A stretch of 56,387 nucleotides of DNA from Deltaproteobacteria bacterium. Its GTDB lineage: Bacteria; UBA10199; GCA-002796325; JACPFF01. Under the pieces are notes generated by a model. That model was not told the DNA's origin. It did no database searches and was given only the letters and a program-made list of their open reading frames with translations. Below are positions 10,901 to 24,822 of the stretch, piece after piece. The position numbers and the translations under genes are program-made. Positions within the stretch are counted from its first letter, which is position 1, and every line of letters begins with the position of its first letter. The DNA lies in contig JACPFF010000008.1 in the NCBI GenBank assembly GCA_016183065.1, positions 1-56,387 on the forward strand, given 5' to 3'.

Positions 10901-12125
10901 TGAGACGGGCCGCGAACGTGAGCGACACAAGCTCACCTACGGGGCGTACGTGGGGGTGAAAGATGGCGCCTCCGTGAAGGCGGGACAACTGATTGCCGAA
11001 TGGGACCCCTATACCGTCCCGATTCTGACCGAAGTCAATGGCGTGATCGCCTATCAGGATCTGGTGGAAGGCTTGACCATGAGCGAACAGGTCGATGAAG
11101 TGACCGGCATGTCCCAAAAAGTGGTGAGTCCGTCAAAGGATCCCAACATGCGGCCACGGATTGTCATTCATGATGCTGCCGGGGAACCGATGGTGCTCGG
11201 TGGCACACGCGGCGAGGCCCGGTATCTCTTGCCCGTCGGCGCACACATTTCTGTCGCCGATGGTGAGACCGTGAGCGCCGGGGATGTGATTGCCAAGATT
11301 CCGCGCGAGACAACGAAGACCAAAGACATTACCGGCGGATTGCCACGCGTGGCCGAGCTCTTCGAGGTGCGCAAACCGAAAGAGGTCGCGATCATCAGCG
11401 AGATCGATGGTGTCGTCAGCTTTGGAAAAGATACCAAAGGAAAGCGGAAGGTTCTCGTCACCCCGCAGGTGGGTGAGCCGATGGAATATCTGATCCCCAA
11501 GGGAAAGCATGTGACCGCGCATGAAGGCGACCACATCAAGGCTGGTGAGGCCTTGATGGATGGATCGAGCAACCCGCACGACATTCTGCGCGTGCTCGGG
11601 ATTAAAGAGTTGGCCAAATATCTGGTCGATGAAGTCCAGGAAGTCTATCGTCTCCAAGGGGTCCGCATTAATGATAAACATATCGAAGTGATCGTTCGGC
11701 AAATGTTACGCAAGGTCCGCGTGACCGCTGCCGGCGATACCATGTTCCTTGTCGATGAACATGTGGAAAAGACCCACTTTGACGCAATCAACGCGGAGAT
11801 AGAGGCCAAAGGAAAAGAGCCGGCCGTGGGTGAACCGTTGTTATTGGGCATTACCAAGGCCTCACTCACGACGGAGAGCTTTATCTCTGCGGCATCCTTC
11901 CAGGAAACGACGCGCGTCCTGACCGAGGCCGCCACCTCAGGTCGGGTCGATTATCTCCGGGGGTTGAAGGAAAACGTCATTATGGGACGTTTGATCCCTG
12001 CAGGGACCGGACTCAAGTATTATCGGAACCTCAACATTACCGTGGACGAAGGTGAAGAGGTCGAGCGTCCGGTCGACCGGATGGAACATGCGTCCCCCCT
12101 TGGGCATCAGGAGGTCATCGGATAG
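7980..12125 (+). CDS. rpoC: DNA-directed RNA polymerase subunit beta'
   Basis: The protein has 1381 residues. The N-terminal zinc site has Cys71, Cys73, Cys86 and Cys89. The magnesium-binding NADFDGDQ motif lies at residues 459-466 and holds the three catalytic aspartates. The second zinc site uses Cys802, Cys876, Cys883 and Cys886. The trigger loop segment [16 protein letters not shown] and the C-terminal EFI-like [11 protein letters not shown] region are intact. GGAGG precedes the ATG. A hairpin and a promoter follow the stop. Confidence 0.98.
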   Translation: MVADIYSFFERPKDPLSFDGVRIRLASPEKIAEWSFGEVKKPETINYRTFKPERDGLFCAKIFGPVKDYECNCGKYKRMKHRGIVCEKCGVEVIQSKVRRERMGHITLAAPVAHIWFLKSLPSRIGLMLDISLKDLEKVLYCEAYLVTDPGASELEEFEIITEEKYQRTLERCGPTFTIGTGGEVARDLLAKIDLDELGKKIRKDLGKTKSEAVRKKLTKRLKLVENFKLANNRPEWMMVSVIPVLPPDLRPLVPLEGGRFATSDLNDLYRRVINRNNRLKRLMELNAPEIIIRNEKRMLQEAVDSLFDNGRRSRAFTGPNRRPLRSLSDMLKGKQGRFRQNLLGKRVDYSGRSVIVVGPELRLHQCGLPKKMALELFKPFIYHKLEMRGLASTIKSAKRLVERETPEVWDALDEVIREHPVLLNRAPTLHRLGIQAFEPILIEGKAIQLHPLVCVAYNADFDGDQMAVHLPLSVEAQVEARVLMMSTNNILSPANGKPIISPTQDMVLGLYYMTRERGFAKGEGRLFSNVDEVQAAYDQGAVDLQARIAVRIDGKRVDTTVGRSLLAEILPPHIDFTYVNKIMDKKTIAALIDQCYRLCGEKETVLLADRLRTLGFHFATQAGISICIDDLVVPESKDTFVDQAVQEVRTVEEQYAEGLITAGEKYNKVVDIWAETTEHISNEMMKQIRVESVANLAGETREQMSFNSIFIMADSGARGSTQQMRQLSGMRGLMAKPSGEIIETPIIANFREGLNVLQYFISTHGARKGLADTALKTANSGYLTRRLVDVAQDATITAEDCGTLDGIIMRALIEGGEVIESLGDRILGRVTLLDIHDPLTEEVLVPAGMELNEDLVRKIEEAGIEQVEIRSVLTCNELFGVCAKCYGRDLARGHVVCVGEAVGVIAAQSIGEPGTQLTMRTFHIGGTASRRVAQSTLESRVDGMVKLVSANVVLNKEGRLVVMNRNSELVIVDETGRERERHKLTYGAYVGVKDGASVKAGQLIAEWDPYTVPILTEVNGVIAYQDLVEGLTMSEQVDEVTGMSQKVVSPSKDPNMRPRIVIHDAAGEPMVLGGTRGEARYLLPVGAHISVADGETVSAGDVIAKIPRETTKTKDITGGLPRVAELFEVRKPKEVAIISEIDGVVSFGKDTKGKRKVLVTPQVGEPMEYLIPKGKHVTAHEGDHIKAGEALMDGSSNPHDILRVLGIKELAKYLVDEVQEVYRLQGVRINDKHIEVIVRQMLRKVRVTAAGDTMFLVDEHVEKTHFDAINAEIEAKGKEPAVGEPLLLGITKASLTTESFISAASFQETTRVLTEAATSGRVDYLRGLKENVIMGRLIPAGTGLKYYRNLNITVDEGEEVERPVDRMEHASPLGHQEVIG

Positions 12126-12153
12126 GTGGTTAGGGGTGCCCTCAAGCGAGTCT

Positions 12154-12170
12154 CCCTTGTCGAACGAGGG
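12154..12170 (+). terminator. Hairpin after rpoC, possible weak terminator
   Basis: CCCTTGT and ACGAGGG form a seven-pair stem (one wobble) around the loop CGA. TTGACTTTT follows, so it is only partly T-rich and overlaps the next promoter. It may reduce read-through from the rpoBC unit into the rpsL unit. It is too weak to call a strong intrinsic terminator. Confidence 0.45.
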
Positions 12171-12199
12171 TTGACTTTTCTCAAGGGCTTTGCTAGCTA
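12171..12199 (+). promoter_or_regulatory. Sigma-70-type promoter for the rpsL-rpsG-fusA-tuf unit
   Basis: A -35 box TTGACT (12171-12176) and a -10 box TAGCTA (12194-12199) are separated by exactly 17 bases. It lies 85 bases before rpsL, in the only sizeable gap of the large ribosomal block. GC-rich bases follow the -10, which is common for growth-rate-regulated promoters. It is the best promoter match seen in the first 31 kb. Confidence 0.7.
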
Positions 12200-12283
12200 A
12201 CGGCGCGTTTTCGCTTGTGCCCGCCGTGAGTTGTTAAATATTTGGAATAACATGAAGTTTTGTGTTTGAGAGGATGAGAAGCA

Positions 12284-12655
12284 ATGCCGACGTATAATCA
12301 GTTGGTCCGCAAGGGCCGGGAAAAGGTCAGATATCGGAGTGCGTCACCCGCCTTGATGCAGTCTCCACAACGTCGTGGGGTCTGCGTCCGCGTCTATACG
12401 ACCACGCCAAAAAAACCGAATTCCGCCTTGCGCAAGGTCGCCCGCGTACGTCTCACCAACGGGATCGAGGTGACGGCGTATATTCCGGGTGAGGGACACA
12501 ACTTGCAGGAGCACTCGGTTGTTACGATTCGCGGTGGGCGTGTGAAAGACCTTCCTGGCGTTCGATATCATATTATCCGCGGGGCCCTCGATACCGCGGG
12601 TGTGGAAAAACGTCGACGGAGTCGTTCCAAATATGGGGCGAAGAAACCGAAGTAA
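12284..12655 (+). CDS. rpsL: 30S ribosomal protein S12
   Basis: The protein has 123 residues and starts [14 protein letters not shown]. The decoding-site segments [20 protein letters not shown] and [13 protein letters not shown] are intact, including the lysines associated with streptomycin response in other bacteria (wild-type PKKPNS and the following loop). It ends with a basic [15 protein letters not shown] tail. GAGAGGATGAGAAG precedes the ATG. Confidence 0.97.
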   Translation: MPTYNQLVRKGREKVRYRSASPALMQSPQRRGVCVRVYTTTPKKPNSALRKVARVRLTNGIEVTAYIPGEGHNLQEHSVVTIRGGRVKDLPGVRYHIIRGALDTAGVEKRRRSRSKYGAKKPK

Positions 12656-12674
12656 TTGAACAAGGATTGCTGTT

Positions 12675-13148
12675 ATGCCACGAAAAAAACGCGCCTCGTT
12701 ACAGCGGGACATTCAGCCCGATCGGAAATATCAAGATCGTTTGGTGAGCAAGCTGATCAACCAACTGATGCAGCGGGGGAAAAAGTCGGTTGCCGAACAT
12801 ATTGTCTATGGGTGTTTTGACCTGATTGCGGCCCAAAAGCGAGATGACCCACTCAAATTGTTTCGTCAGGGTCTGGAAAACGTCAAGCCCGTGTTAGAGG
12901 TCCGATCGCGACGGGTTGGAGGCGCCAATTATCAGGTGCCGGTAGAAGTCCGTTCGGAACGACGACTCTCCCTTGGGCTGCGCTGGATGATCGGCGCAGC
13001 ACGCGATCGAAATGAACGGACCATGGAAGAGCGATTGGCCGCCGAAATTTTGGAGGCCGTTGAAAATCGTGGCGGCGGTGTACGAAAGCGTGAAGAGACG
13101 CATCGCATGGCAGAAGCCAATAAGGCCTTTGCGCATTTCCGATGGTAA
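12675..13148 (+). CDS. rpsG: 30S ribosomal protein S7
   Basis: The 157-residue protein starts [19 protein letters not shown] and contains [17 protein letters not shown] and the C-terminal [19 protein letters not shown]7 nucleates assembly of the 30S head and contacts E-site tRNA. It follows rpsL by 19 bases. The 122-base gap to fusA contains copy B of the dispersed repeat. Confidence 0.97.
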   Translation: MPRKKRASLQRDIQPDRKYQDRLVSKLINQLMQRGKKSVAEHIVYGCFDLIAAQKRDDPLKLFRQGLENVKPVLEVRSRRVGGANYQVPVEVRSERRLSLGLRWMIGAARDRNERTMEERLAAEILEAVENRGGGVRKREETHRMAEANKAFAHFRW

Positions 13149-13190
13149 TGGTGACAGGAAGGGATGTTGTCGGTCGGTGTGTGGGCACGA

Positions 13191-13258
13191 CTGTTACAGG
13201 GGCTCACGTCGCCCCCTCCTCTCGCGCGCGGTGCGCGCTGGGTCGTGGGGCCCCACAG
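13191..13258 (+). repeat. Dispersed hairpin repeat, copy B
   Basis: This copy fills the rpsG-fusA gap. GGGGCTCACG pairs with CGTGGGGCCCC through one bulged G. The inner stem is GCGCGC-GGT-GCGCGC. Relative to copies A and C the inner stem has changed on both arms while keeping the GGT loop, so pairing is conserved rather than sequence. It stops 12 bases before the fusA start and may influence fusA mRNA. Confidence 0.75.
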
Positions 13259-13270
13259 TGAGACAGGACT

Positions 13271-15370
<2,100 letters not shown>

Positions 15371-15407
15371 CGCCGCAAAGCGGTGAGATCTTCAAAGGAG
15401 ACCGGTT

Positions 15408-16808
<1,401 letters not shown>

Positions 16809-16902
16809 TTGACATTTTGGAACCGACACAACAGACGGTCGATGCGCTCATTAAGTTGGATCTTGCGGCGGGCGTCGACGTCGAAATTAAGATGGTGTAA
16901 TC

Positions 16903-17619
16903 ATGACACTCGGACTCCTTGCCCGAAAAAAAGGGATGACAACGCTTTTGAATGATCACGGCCAGGCCGTTGCAGTGACGGTCCTTGAGGCGGGACCATG
17001 TGCCGTCCTTGCACGGCGCTCCAGGGAGGCCGATGGTTATGACGCTCTCCAACTCGGTTTTGAGGCGGCTGCACATCCGGAGCGGCTCTCCAAGGCCGAG
17101 CGGGGGCACTTTGCCAAGGCGGGTCTTGCCGCCATGCGGGTCGTTGAAGAATTTCGGTGCACCGGGGCCGAGACATTCACAGTGGGACAGATTCTGACGG
17201 TTGGGGGATTTGCAAAAGGGGATCGCATTGATGTGCGCGGATGTGTCAAGGGACGCGGCTATCAAGGGGTCATCAAACGCTGGGGAAAACATGGGGGACC
17301 CGGAAGTCACGGCTCGCATTTTCACCGGACCACCGGCTCGATTGGGCAGCGGACCTGGCCAGGACGTGTCTTTAAAAATATGAAGCTCCCGGGACAGATG
17401 GGAAATGTCTTTCGGACCATTCGAGGGCTGGAAGTGGTGGGGATCGATCCCGAGCTCCATCTCCTCTTTGTGAAAGGGGCTGTGCCGGGTGCGAAAAATG
17501 CCCTGATTCGCGTCATGAACCGCTCCGCCGATTTTGCCACGCGCTATCATGCCGGACAGGCACCGACGACCGCGGTGGAGACGGCAACAACACCCGGTGA
17601 GGAAGCGGTGTCATCATGA
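16903..17619 (+). CDS. rplC: 50S ribosomal protein L3
   Basis: The 238-residue protein starts [20 protein letters not shown]. It contains [23 protein letters not shown] and the central loop that reaches the peptidyl transferase centre. The last 20 residues or so are a Thr/Ala/Glu-rich tail longer than in many homologues. The stop overlaps the rplD start (ATGA). Confidence 0.96.
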   Translation: MTLGLLARKKGMTTLLNDHGQAVAVTVLEAGPCAVLARRSREADGYDALQLGFEAAAHPERLSKAERGHFAKAGLAAMRVVEEFRCTGAETFTVGQILTVGGFAKGDRIDVRGCVKGRGYQGVIKRWGKHGGPGSHGSHFHRTTGSIGQRTWPGRVFKNMKLPGQMGNVFRTIRGLEVVGIDPELHLLFVKGAVPGAKNALIRVMNRSADFATRYHAGQAPTTAVETATTPGEEAVSS

Positions 17620-18236
17620 AACTCCCCGTCTATTCAGCAACGAAAACTCAAGTCGGGGAATTCGAATTTGCTCCGGCAGTGGTCGCATGCGATCCCCAAC
17701 CGGGCCTCCTCTTTGCGGTTGTCCAGGCCACACGGACCAATCATCGTGTCGGCACAGCGTCCACAAAAACACGGGGCGAGGTGCGGGGAAGCGACAAAAA
17801 GCCGTACCGACAAAAGGGGACCGGACGTGCACGACATGGCACAGAAAAGAGCGGGATTTTCGTTGGCGGTGGTGTGACGTTCGGCCCAAAACCCCGGCCA
17901 TTTGTCGATCGACTCCCTCCACGGCAACGTGCCAAGGCCTTTCAGCAGGCCTTTGCCATGAAGCTGCGGGACGGGAAAGTCATTGTCCTCGACGCATGGC
18001 ATTGTGAGGGAGCAAAGACCAAACCGATGGTGCAATTGCTGAAGCAATTCGCTATCACGAGCGGGCTTTTGGTGATCGAGACGCCCAATGCGTGTTTAAG
18101 CCGCTCCGTCCGCAATATTCCGCACGTCAGCGTACGGGAGGCGCGATGCCTCAATACCTATGACCTCCTCGCTTTTGAGACGGTAGTCATTTCACGGGCC
18201 GCGCTCGAGGTGATAAAGGGACGGTTAGCCGCATGA
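17616..18236 (+). CDS. rplD: 50S ribosomal protein L4
   Basis: At 206 residues the length is typical. The conserved loop that lines the exit tunnel is visible as KTRGEVRGSDKKPYRQKGTG, followed by RARHGTEKSGIFVGGGVTFGPKPR. In E. coli L4 also represses the S10 operon. No L4-responsive leader can be judged here because the rpsJ upstream region is missing. It overlaps rplC and rplW by four bases each. Confidence 0.96.
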   Translation: MKLPVYSATKTQVGEFEFAPAVVACDPQPGLLFAVVQATRTNHRVGTASTKTRGEVRGSDKKPYRQKGTGRARHGTEKSGIFVGGGVTFGPKPRPFVDRLPPRQRAKAFQQAFAMKLRDGKVIVLDAWHCEGAKTKPMVQLLKQFAITSGLLVIETPNACLSRSVRNIPHVSVREARCLNTYDLLAFETVVISRAALEVIKGRLAA

Positions 18237-18526
18237 ACCTGTACGATGTCATTAAGCGCCCGATTATTACCGAAAAAGCGGTCCAGGGGCAGGCCGGGGG
18301 ATGTTATGTGTTTGAAGTGGCAAGAGGGGCCACGAAGACGGTGATACGGGAGGCTGTAGAAAAACTCTTTTCCGTGACCGTCACGTCGGTGCACACGATC
18401 GTGATGCCGAGTAAGCACCGACGAAGTCTGCGGGGACGGGGGAAGCTCGTCCTCACCTCACCGTGGAAAAAGGCGATAGTGACCTTGGGTGAAGGACAAA
18501 CGATCGATATTACCGAAAGCGCATAA
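18233..18526 (+). CDS. rplW: 50S ribosomal protein L23
   Basis: The 97-residue protein starts MNLYDVIKRPIITEKA, the usual L23 opening, and contains the loop with KHRRSLRGRGKLV that lies beside the tunnel exit. L23 is the docking site for trigger factor and SRP. The start overlaps the rplD stop and rplB begins three bases after its stop. Confidence 0.95.
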   Translation: MNLYDVIKRPIITEKAVQGQAGGCYVFEVARGATKTVIREAVEKLFSVTVTSVHTIVMPSKHRRSLRGRGKLVLTSPWKKAIVTLGEGQTIDITESA

Positions 18527-18529
18527 ACG

Positions 18530-19360
18530 ATGGCATTGCAGACCTATAAACCGACTTCTCCAGGACGACGCCAGCACACCGGGCTTCGCCGTGACGAACT
18601 GACCAATGCGCCCTTGGTGAAGGGATTGCTCGACACATGGCAACGCCGCGGTGGACGCAACAATACGGGTCGCGTGACCATGCGCCATCGGGGTGGTGGG
18701 GCCAAACGTCGGTATCGTATCGTCGATTTTCACCGGGGAAAAATCGGCATTGCGGGCACGGTCGCGGCCATTGCGTACGATCCGAACCGATCGGCGAACC
18801 TTGCCCTGATTCATTATGTCGATGGCGAGAAGCGCTATATCCTCCACCCCGTGGGGCTTGCGGTCGGCGATACCATCATGGCCTCTCCCGAAGCGGACAT
18901 TCGTCCCGGCAATGCGCTCCCGCTCAGAAAAATTCCCGTCGGGACCGATCTCCACAATGTGGCGCTCAAAATCGGTGGCAAGGCGCAACTCTGTCGGACG
19001 GCTGGCGCGCACGCGCAGCTCATCGCAAAAGATGGAGACTATGCCCAGATTCGTCTCCCCTCCAGCGAGGTGCGAAAGATCCACCTCGATTGTTGGGGCG
19101 TTGTGGGTCAGGTGGGCAATGTCGATCGGGAGAATATCTCGTATGGCAAGGCGGGCCGGCGCCGGCATCTCGGGCGTCGTCCCCATGTGCGTGGCATGTG
19201 TATGAACCCGGTCGATCATCCCCATGGTGGTGGAGAAGGACGGAGTAAGGGGGGAAACCATCCCGTGAGCCCCACCGGGGTTCCAACCAAGGGATACAAG
19301 ACCCGGAAGAAGAAGAAACCTTCCAATGCCTTGATTATCAAACGGCGGAGAGAGAAATAA
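18530..19360 (+). CDS. rplB: 50S ribosomal protein L2
   Basis: The 276-residue protein opens [18 protein letters not shown]. It includes [22 protein letters not shown], and near the C-terminus the [12 protein letters not shown] motif whose histidine lies near the peptidyl transferase centre, followed by the basic [20 protein letters not shown] tail. The final A of its TAA stop is the A of the rpsS ATG. Confidence 0.97.
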   Translation: MALQTYKPTSPGRRQHTGLRRDELTNAPLVKGLLDTWQRRGGRNNTGRVTMRHRGGGAKRRYRIVDFHRGKIGIAGTVAAIAYDPNRSANLALIHYVDGEKRYILHPVGLAVGDTIMASPEADIRPGNALPLRKIPVGTDLHNVALKIGGKAQLCRTAGAHAQLIAKDGDYAQIRLPSSEVRKIHLDCWGVVGQVGNVDRENISYGKAGRRRHLGRRPHVRGMCMNPVDHPHGGGEGRSKGGNHPVSPTGVPTKGYKTRKKKKPSNALIIKRRREK

Positions 19361-19644
19361 TGGCACGCTCGCTCAAAAAAGGTCCTTTCATTGATCAGCA
19401 CCTCTTGGCCAAGGTCGAGACAGCCCAGGGAGGCGCCAAGAAAGGGGTGATCAAGACCTGGTCACGTCGTTCCACGGTGATTCCTGATATGGTCGGTTTG
19501 ACGTTTGCCGTCCATAATGGGAGAAAATTTGTCCCCGTCTATGTCACCGAAAATATGGTCGGGCACAAGCTCGGCGAATTTGCGCCGACCCGCGTCTTCC
19601 GCGGTCACAGTGGTGTGAAGAAAGAGGAAGCGCCAAAACCATGA
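19360..19644 (+). CDS. rpsS: 30S ribosomal protein S19
   Basis: The 94-residue protein starts [20 protein letters not shown]. It carries the conserved [22 protein letters not shown] and [12 protein letters not shown] segments. S19 sits in the 30S head with S13. The reading frame overlaps rplB by one base and rplV by four, so the three genes are likely coupled. Confidence 0.96.
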   Translation: MARSLKKGPFIDQHLLAKVETAQGGAKKGVIKTWSRRSTVIPDMVGLTFAVHNGRKFVPVYVTENMVGHKLGEFAPTRVFRGHSGVKKEEAPKP

Positions 19645-19979
19645 AGAAATCCGTGACTGCCACCTTTCGCCATGTCCGTATCACGCCCAATAAACTGCGA
19701 GCCGTCGTGGATCTCGTGCGCGGAAAACGCGTCGATCAGGCCATCGACCTCTTGCGCTATTGCGAACGGCGTGGGGCAAAATCGGTCCTGAAAATTGTCA
19801 AATCCGCCCTTGCCAATGCCGATCAGCAGGGTGGTATCGATGTCGATCGGTTGGTGGTCGGGATCATTCGTGTCGATGACGGCCCCCGGTGGCGGCGATT
19901 TCGACCGCGGTCTCGCGGGATGGCCCATCCGATTATCAAGCGGAGCAGTCATCTGAATATCGAGCTCATTGAACGGTAA
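19641..19979 (+). CDS. rplV: 50S ribosomal protein L22
   Basis: This 112-residue L22 has [21 protein letters not shown] at its N-terminus and the long beta-hairpin region ending [24 protein letters not shown] that lines the exit tunnel. Length is normal. A 13-base gap with GTGGAGGAACG leads to rpsC. Confidence 0.95.
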   Translation: MKKSVTATFRHVRITPNKLRAVVDLVRGKRVDQAIDLLRYCERRGAKSVLKIVKSALANADQQGGIDVDRLVVGIIRVDDGPRWRRFRPRSRGMAHPIIKRSSHLNIELIER

Positions 19980-19992
19980 GTGTGGAGGAACG

Positions 19993-20625
19993 ATGGGGCA
20001 AAAAACGCACCCAAAAGGATTTCGGATTGGTATCACAAAACCGTGGGATTCCCGGTGGTATGCGGAGAAGCGCCTCTATGCCCAACTGATTCATGAGGAC
20101 ATGCGATTCCGACGTTTTTTGAAGGAAAAACTGTATCACGCAGGCGTTGCCAAGATTGAAATTGAGCGCGCGGCCGACAAGGTGAAGATCACGATCTGGA
20201 CCTCGCGGCCTGGTTTGGTGATCGGCAAGAAAGGCGCGGGGATTGATTCATTGCGACTGGAATTGCAAAAGACCACTCCGCATGAAATTGTGATCAACAT
20301 TCAGGAGATCCGCAAGGCGGAGATCGAGGCACAGCTCATTGCGGAAAATGTGGCAACCCAACTTGAACGCCGGATCGCGTTCCGTCGGGCCATGAAAAAA
20401 GCCGTCCAGACCGCGATGAAAATGGGGGCTGAGGGGATAAAAATCCGCTGTGCGGGGAGACTCGGGGGCGCGGAAATGGCCCGCACCGAATGGTATCGCG
20501 AGGGTCGTGTCCCGCTCCATACCTTGCGTGCCGACATCGAATACGGATTTGCTGAAGCCAACACAACGTATGGGAAAATTGGCGTAAAAACATGGGTTTA
20601 TAAAGGTGATGTCTTGCCAAGTTAG
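19993..20625 (+). CDS. rpsC: 30S ribosomal protein S3
   Basis: The protein has 210 residues and starts [23 protein letters not shown] domain contains the loop [13 protein letters not shown], and the C-terminal domain includes [27 protein letters not shown]3 helps form the mRNA entry site and helicase. The ATG at 19993 follows GGAGGAACG and matches the family start, so the in-frame codons upstream were excluded. Confidence 0.96.
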   Translation: MGQKTHPKGFRIGITKPWDSRWYAEKRLYAQLIHEDMRFRRFLKEKLYHAGVAKIEIERAADKVKITIWTSRPGLVIGKKGAGIDSLRLELQKTTPHEIVINIQEIRKAEIEAQLIAENVATQLERRIAFRRAMKKAVQTAMKMGAEGIKIRCAGRLGGAEMARTEWYREGRVPLHTLRADIEYGFAEANTTYGKIGVKTWVYKGDVLPS

Positions 20626-20634
20626 GAAAGCGTG

Positions 20635-21048
20635 ATGTTACAACCAGCGAAGACCAAATATCGGAAACAGCAAAAGGGGCGCAATCGCGGTCCGGCCAAG
20701 GGGGGGACTGACCTCGCCTTCGGCGAATATGGCTTGCAGGTATTGCAGAATGGTTATATTACCGCTCGCCAACTTGAGGCAAGTCGTGTGGCGCTGACCC
20801 GCCACGTGAAGCGTGGTGGGAAGATATGGATTCGCATCTTTCCCGATAAGCCGATTACGAAAAAACCCTTGGAAACCCGCATGGGGAAGGGGAAGGGTGC
20901 GGTGGAGGCATGGGTGGTACCGGTGCGACGTGGGCGCGTCTTATTTGAAATGGTGGGCATCCCAGCGGAGGTCGCCCGCGAGGCCTTTCGATTGGCTGGC
21001 CACAAATTACCGCTGAAAACACGGTGTATTGTGCGCGAGGAGTGGTAA
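20635..21048 (+). CDS. rplP: 50S ribosomal protein L16
   Basis: The 137-residue protein starts [19 protein letters not shown]. It contains the conserved [30 protein letters not shown] stretch (about residues 60-90). L16 positions A- and P-site tRNA. A GTG three bases upstream is a weaker start. rpmC begins on the base after its stop. Confidence 0.96.
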   Translation: MLQPAKTKYRKQQKGRNRGPAKGGTDLAFGEYGLQVLQNGYITARQLEASRVALTRHVKRGGKIWIRIFPDKPITKKPLETRMGKGKGAVEAWVVPVRRGRVLFEMVGIPAEVAREAFRLAGHKLPLKTRCIVREEW

Positions 21049-21243
21049 GTGAAGGTCCAGGTTTTACGACAACGGTCGGCAGAAGAACTGCAGAAATCTT
21101 TGGCAGAGCTCGCAGAAGAGCTCTTTCGTCTCCGGTTTCGATTGAAGAGCGGTCGTCTCCACAACACGGCGCGCATGGGACGGGTCCGTCAGGAGATTGC
21201 GCGAATTCGCACGGTCCTTCGAGAAGAGCGACCACAAGGATAG
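21049..21243 (+). CDS. rpmC: 50S ribosomal protein L29
   Basis: The 64-residue protein starts with GTG directly after the rplP stop. It has the helical L29 pattern: [29 protein letters not shown] followed by the basic [22 protein letters not shown]29 is near the tunnel exit beside L23. The GTG start with no spacing suggests translation coupled to rplP. Confidence 0.92.
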   Translation: MKVQVLRQRSAEELQKSLAELAEELFRLRFRLKSGRLHNTARMGRVRQEIARIRTVLREERPQG

Positions 21244-21251
21244 CAGATACT

Positions 21252-21497
21252 ATGGCGACAGGACAGACACGAAAGACGATGCAAGGGGTCGTGCTGCGAC
21301 GCTCCGGTGAACAATCCGTGGTGGTGCGCGTTGAGCGCATGGTCATGCATGCACAATTCAAGAAATATCTCCGTCGCCACCGGAATGTGCATGTCCATGA
21401 TCCGATGAACAAATGCCAGGTTGGCGATATGGTGATGGTGCAGGAAAGTCGCCCGATCAGTAAAACCAAACGGTGGCTGTACGTAGGGACGTTATGA
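21252..21497 (+). CDS. rpsQ: 30S ribosomal protein S17
   Basis: The 81-residue protein starts [19 protein letters not shown]. It has the conserved [29 protein letters not shown] segment of this OB-fold rRNA-binding protein. The ATG at 21252 lies eight bases after the rpmC stop. The stop overlaps the rplN start (ATGA). Confidence 0.95.
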   Translation: MATGQTRKTMQGVVLRRSGEQSVVVRVERMVMHAQFKKYLRRHRNVHVHDPMNKCQVGDMVMVQESRPISKTKRWLYVGTL

Positions 21498-21862
21498 TCC
21501 AGCAAGAATCGGTCCTCGATGTCGCGGATAATTCGGGGGCAAAAAAAGTCATGTGCATTAAAGTCCTCGGTGGCACACGTCGGAAGTATGCCTCCATCGG
21601 CGACGTGATCGTGGTGGCGATCAAGGAAGCCATGCCGCGCGCGCGCGTCAAAAAAGGCGATGTCAAGCGGGCCGTCATCGTCCGGACATGCAAGGAATTG
21701 CGGCGTCCCGATGGGTCCTACATCCGCTTTGACTCGAATTCTGCCGTCCTGATCAATGAACAGGGTGAACCGATCGGCACACGGATTTTTGGTCCGGTCG
21801 CCCGGGAACTCCGGGCCCGCAATTATATGAAGATTGTCTCGTTAGCGCCCGAGGTATTGTAA
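21494..21862 (+). CDS. rplN: 50S ribosomal protein L14
   Basis: The 122-residue protein starts [20 protein letters not shown], the standard L14 opening, and ends [16 protein letters not shown]14 lies at the subunit interface. The ATG at 21494 overlaps the rpsQ stop, so the seven in-frame codons upstream were not used. rplX starts one base after the stop. Confidence 0.97.
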   Translation: MIQQESVLDVADNSGAKKVMCIKVLGGTRRKYASIGDVIVVAIKEAMPRARVKKGDVKRAVIVRTCKELRRPDGSYIRFDSNSAVLINEQGEPIGTRIFGPVARELRARNYMKIVSLAPEVL

Positions 21863-21863
21863 A

Positions 21864-22190
21864 ATGCAGACGACCACACGATTACGAAAAGGGGATGTTG
21901 TGCAAGTCATGACCGGTCGTTCTCGCGGCAAGTCGGGGAAGATCCTTCGCATCGATCATGCCAAAGCGCGCGTCTATGTGGAGAATGTGCAGACGGTGAA
22001 ACGGCATGTCAAACCCTCGCAGAAGCAGCCGCAGGGGGGGGTGGTCGAAAAAGAGGCCTCGATCCATTGGTCGGCCGTGCAACTCCTCTGTGGGCACTGC
22101 GCAAAGCCGGTGCGGATTCGCATCAAAAAATCGGACAACAAGGGAATGCAGCGTCTCTGTATCAAATGCGCGCACCCCATCGGAAACTAG
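21864..22190 (+). CDS. rplX: 50S ribosomal protein L24, zinc-ribbon form
   Basis: The 108-residue protein has an N-terminal KOW motif (LRKGDVVQVMTGRSRGKSGKI) and the KRHVKPSQKQPQGGVVEKEASIHWS segment. The C-terminus carries two cysteine pairs (CGHC and CIKC), consistent with a zinc ribbon found in some L24 proteins. L24 initiates 50S assembly. Confidence 0.95.
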   Translation: MQTTTRLRKGDVVQVMTGRSRGKSGKILRIDHAKARVYVENVQTVKRHVKPSQKQPQGGVVEKEASIHWSAVQLLCGHCAKPVRIRIKKSDNKGMQRLCIKCAHPIGN

Positions 22191-22193
22191 ACT

Positions 22194-22742
22194 ATGGCAC
22201 ACGCGGTCTTACAGGAAAAGTATGAACAGCGCGCCATTACGGCGTTGAAGGAGCAATTTGGGATTACGAATGCGCACCGCGTCCCGAAGCTCTCCAAAGT
22301 GATCGTCAATGTCTGCATGAAGGAAGCCGTGCAAGACAGCAAACTCCTGGATGTCGCAGTCCGCGAAGTGGCATCGATTACGGGGCAGCGTCCGGTGATG
22401 ACCCGGGCACGCAAATCGATCTCCAATTTTAAATTGCGGGCGGGAATGCCGATCGGCTGTCGCGTGACATTGCGACGGCGATCGATGTATGATTTTCTCT
22501 TGAAACTAATGTCGATTACCCTTCCGCGCGTGCGAGATTTTAAAGGGGTCTCTCCGCGCGGTTTTGACGGGAAGGGAAACTACACATTGGGATTATCCGA
22601 ACACGGTATTTTCCCCGAGGTCAACCTCGATAGAGTGCAAGTGAATTATGGCATGAATATTACGGTCGTGACGACCGCCAGGAATGACGCCGAGGGGCGT
22701 TCATTACTGGAACTCTTGGGGATGCCCTTTCGGAAGGCGTGA
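22194..22742 (+). CDS. rplE: 50S ribosomal protein L5
   Basis: The 182-residue protein contains [43 protein letters not shown] and the C-terminal [25 protein letters not shown]5 binds 5S rRNA and contacts P-site tRNA. It lies between rplX and the zinc-type rpsN, the usual order. Confidence 0.96.
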   Translation: MAHAVLQEKYEQRAITALKEQFGITNAHRVPKLSKVIVNVCMKEAVQDSKLLDVAVREVASITGQRPVMTRARKSISNFKLRAGMPIGCRVTLRRRSMYDFLLKLMSITLPRVRDFKGVSPRGFDGKGNYTLGLSEHGIFPEVNLDRVQVNYGMNITVVTTARNDAEGRSLLELLGMPFRKA

Positions 22743-22756
22743 GGAGTGGTGTCGGT

Positions 22757-22942
22757 ATGGCAAAATTATGTCTGATCGAAAAAGCAAAGCGGAAGCCGAA
22801 ATTTTCGTCCCGGAAGTATCGCCGGTGTTCACGCTGTGGGCGAGCACGGGGATGCCTGCGAAAGTTTGAACTCTGCCGCATTTGTTTTCGTTCGAGCGCC
22901 TTGCTCGGTGAGTTGCCTGGTGTGGTCAAGTCCAGTTGGTAA
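22757..22942 (+). CDS. rpsN: 30S ribosomal protein S14, zinc-binding type
   Basis: This 61-residue short S14 starts [19 protein letters not shown]. Two pairs, CSRC and CRIC, form the zinc knuckle around RAHG-like [14 protein letters not shown]. The long E. coli-type S14 lacks this zinc site. S14 completes the 30S head. Because the length is small, the family motifs, not length, decide the call. A 29-base gap precedes rpsH. Confidence 0.94.
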   Translation: MAKLCLIEKAKRKPKFSSRKYRRCSRCGRARGCLRKFELCRICFRSSALLGELPGVVKSSW

Positions 22943-22971
22943 ACACCACCGTGGACGTTTGAGAGGGATGT

Positions 22972-23367
22972 ATGGTGACTGATCGAATTGCCGACCTGTT
23001 GACACGCATTCGCAATGCGAGTGCCGTGCGCTATGAGACCGTCCTCGTCGAGTATTCGCGCCTCAACGCGCACATTCTCGACGTGATGCTGCGGGAAGGG
23101 TATGTCGCCCATGTGCAGCCCATTGGTGATGGCGTGGGGAAACGGCTCGCTGTCGGACTCAAATATTCCGCCGACAAACGGCCGGTCTTGACCGATCTCC
23201 GGCGAATCAGCACACCAGGCCGGCGCGTATACGTCCGTTGCCAAGAGATCCCCCGCGTGCGGAATGGACTGGGCGTGGCGATCCTCTCCACACCGCGCGG
23301 GGTGCTGACCGACGAAGAGGCACGCGCTCATAAAGTGGGTGGCGAGATGCTCTGTGAGGTGTGGTGA
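22972..23367 (+). CDS. rpsH: 30S ribosomal protein S8
   Basis: The 131-residue protein starts MVTDRIADLLTRIRNASAV. The C-terminal region RNGLGVAILSTPRGVLTDEEARAHKVGGEMLCEVW is characteristic. S8 binds central-domain 16S rRNA and, in E. coli, represses the spc operon. A GAGAGGGATGT stretch precedes the ATG. Its stop overlaps the rplF start by one base. Confidence 0.96.
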   Translation: MVTDRIADLLTRIRNASAVRYETVLVEYSRLNAHILDVMLREGYVAHVQPIGDGVGKRLAVGLKYSADKRPVLTDLRRISTPGRRVYVRCQEIPRVRNGLGVAILSTPRGVLTDEEARAHKVGGEMLCEVW

Positions 23368-23930
23368 TGTCACGTATCGGCAAACAACCTATGACGATCC
23401 CGGAGAAGGTGACGGTGACCAGTCAACAGGGCAACGTGACCGTCAAGGGGCCGCTCGGCACGCTGATGCGACCGCTCCATCCGTGTATCCGGCTGATGGT
23501 CACCAACGGCCTTGTGACCGTGGAACGGACGGATGATACGCGCGTGGCACGGTCGGTGCATGGCCTCTCTCGTGCCCTGATTGCCAACATGATCCACGGG
23601 GTCACGGTGGGATTTACGCGAGCGCTCGATCTCGTGGGCGTCGGATACCGCGCGGAGCTCAAGGGAAACACCTTGCTCTTATCGCTCGGGTATTCGAATC
23701 CTGTGGAGTTCCCAGTCCCACAAGGGATCAAGATGCACGTGGAAAAACAGACACGGATTACCTTGTCCAGCGTAGATAACGAATTGTTGGGAGAAACGGC
23801 ATCGCACATTCGTCGAAAACGTCCCCCGGAGCCTTATAAAGGAAAAGGTGCACGGTACGTCGATGAAGTGGTGCGCAAGAAGGCTGGAAAATCCGCTGGT
23901 GCAGGCGCAAGTGCGGGCGCCACCAAATAG
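23367..23930 (+). CDS. rplF: 50S ribosomal protein L6
   Basis: The 187-residue protein starts [17 protein letters not shown] and contains [32 protein letters not shown] and [29 protein letters not shown]. It ends with a short Gly/Ala/Ser-rich tail beyond the usual C-terminus. L6 supports the factor-binding site. The ATG at 23367 overlaps the rpsH stop. Confidence 0.96.
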   Translation: MSRIGKQPMTIPEKVTVTSQQGNVTVKGPLGTLMRPLHPCIRLMVTNGLVTVERTDDTRVARSVHGLSRALIANMIHGVTVGFTRALDLVGVGYRAELKGNTLLLSLGYSNPVEFPVPQGIKMHVEKQTRITLSSVDNELLGETASHIRRKRPPEPYKGKGARYVDEVVRKKAGKSAGAGASAGATK

Positions 23931-23940
23931 GAGTTCTGAT

Positions 23941-24294
23941 ATGGCACAGAAAAAACAGGTTTTGCGGAAATACCGCCGGGAACATGTCCGTCGAATAGTC
24001 AGTGGGACCTCGGAGAGGCCGCGGTTGAGTGTCTATCGGAGTCTCAAGCATATTCACGCACAGCTGATCAATGATGTGCGTGGCGAGACCGTGGTCGCGG
24101 CATCGAGTCATGAAAAGGCGTTGCGTGGTGACACCACGCGCATGGCAGCGGCCACGCGCGTTGGTGCCTTGATTGCCGAACGCGCGAAGGCCAAAGAGAT
24201 CACGACGGTGGTCTTTGATCGCGGATGTTTTCGATACCATGGAAAGATCAAGGCCGTCGCCGAGGCGGCACGTGAGGGTGGATTAACCTTTTAA
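23941..24294 (+). CDS. rplR: 50S ribosomal protein L18
   Basis: The 117-residue protein has [23 protein letters not shown] and the C-terminal [25 protein letters not shown]18 delivers 5S rRNA to the 50S subunit with L5. The ATG at 23941 follows AGGAG and matches the family N-terminus [18 protein letters not shown]. Confidence 0.95.
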   Translation: MAQKKQVLRKYRREHVRRIVSGTSERPRLSVYRSLKHIHAQLINDVRGETVVAASSHEKALRGDTTRMAAATRVGALIAERAKAKEITTVVFDRGCFRYHGKIKAVAEAAREGGLTF

Positions 24295-24312
24295 CGGAGT
24301 GAAGGAAGCCGT

Positions 24313-24822
24313 ATGACGGAACGTCAAGAGCGATCGGAATTCATTGAACGGGTGGTCCATATTGGGCGTGTTGCCAAGGTCGTCAAGGGGGGCCGGCGAT
24401 TCAGTTTTTCCTGTCTGGCGGTGGTCGGCGACGGACAGGGCCGTGTAGGATATGGTCATGGCAAGGCGAATGAAGTCCCGGAAGCCGTGCGGAAGGCGAT
24501 CGACAAGGGGAAGCGGGCCATGGTGCGCGTCCCGATGATCGGCTCAACGATTCCGCATCAGGTCGACGGCTTTTTTGGGGCGGCACGGGTGATGCTGAAA
24601 CCAGCCTCTGCCGGAACGGGTGTGATTGCCGGGGGCGCGGTACGGGCGATTGTGGAGGCGGCCGGGATTCACGATATTCTGACAAAATGTCTCGGCACCA
24701 ACAATCCACATAATGTCTTAAAGGCCACGCTGAACGGATTAATGGCCCTCCAGTCGCCGGAGCTCAATGCGGCACTGCGCAACAAGGGCGAACGGATTCA
24801 GCGGGTTGAGCCCGCAGCATAA
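24313..24822 (+). CDS. rpsE: 30S ribosomal protein S5
   Basis: The 169-residue protein contains [47 protein letters not shown] and [20 protein letters not shown]5 lies at the mRNA entry and affects accuracy. In most bacteria rpmD (L30) follows, but here rplO follows after 17 bases. Confidence 0.96.
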   Translation: MTERQERSEFIERVVHIGRVAKVVKGGRRFSFSCLAVVGDGQGRVGYGHGKANEVPEAVRKAIDKGKRAMVRVPMIGSTIPHQVDGFFGAARVMLKPASAGTGVIAGGAVRAIVEAAGIHDILTKCLGTNNPHNVLKATLNGLMALQSPELNAALRNKGERIQRVEPAA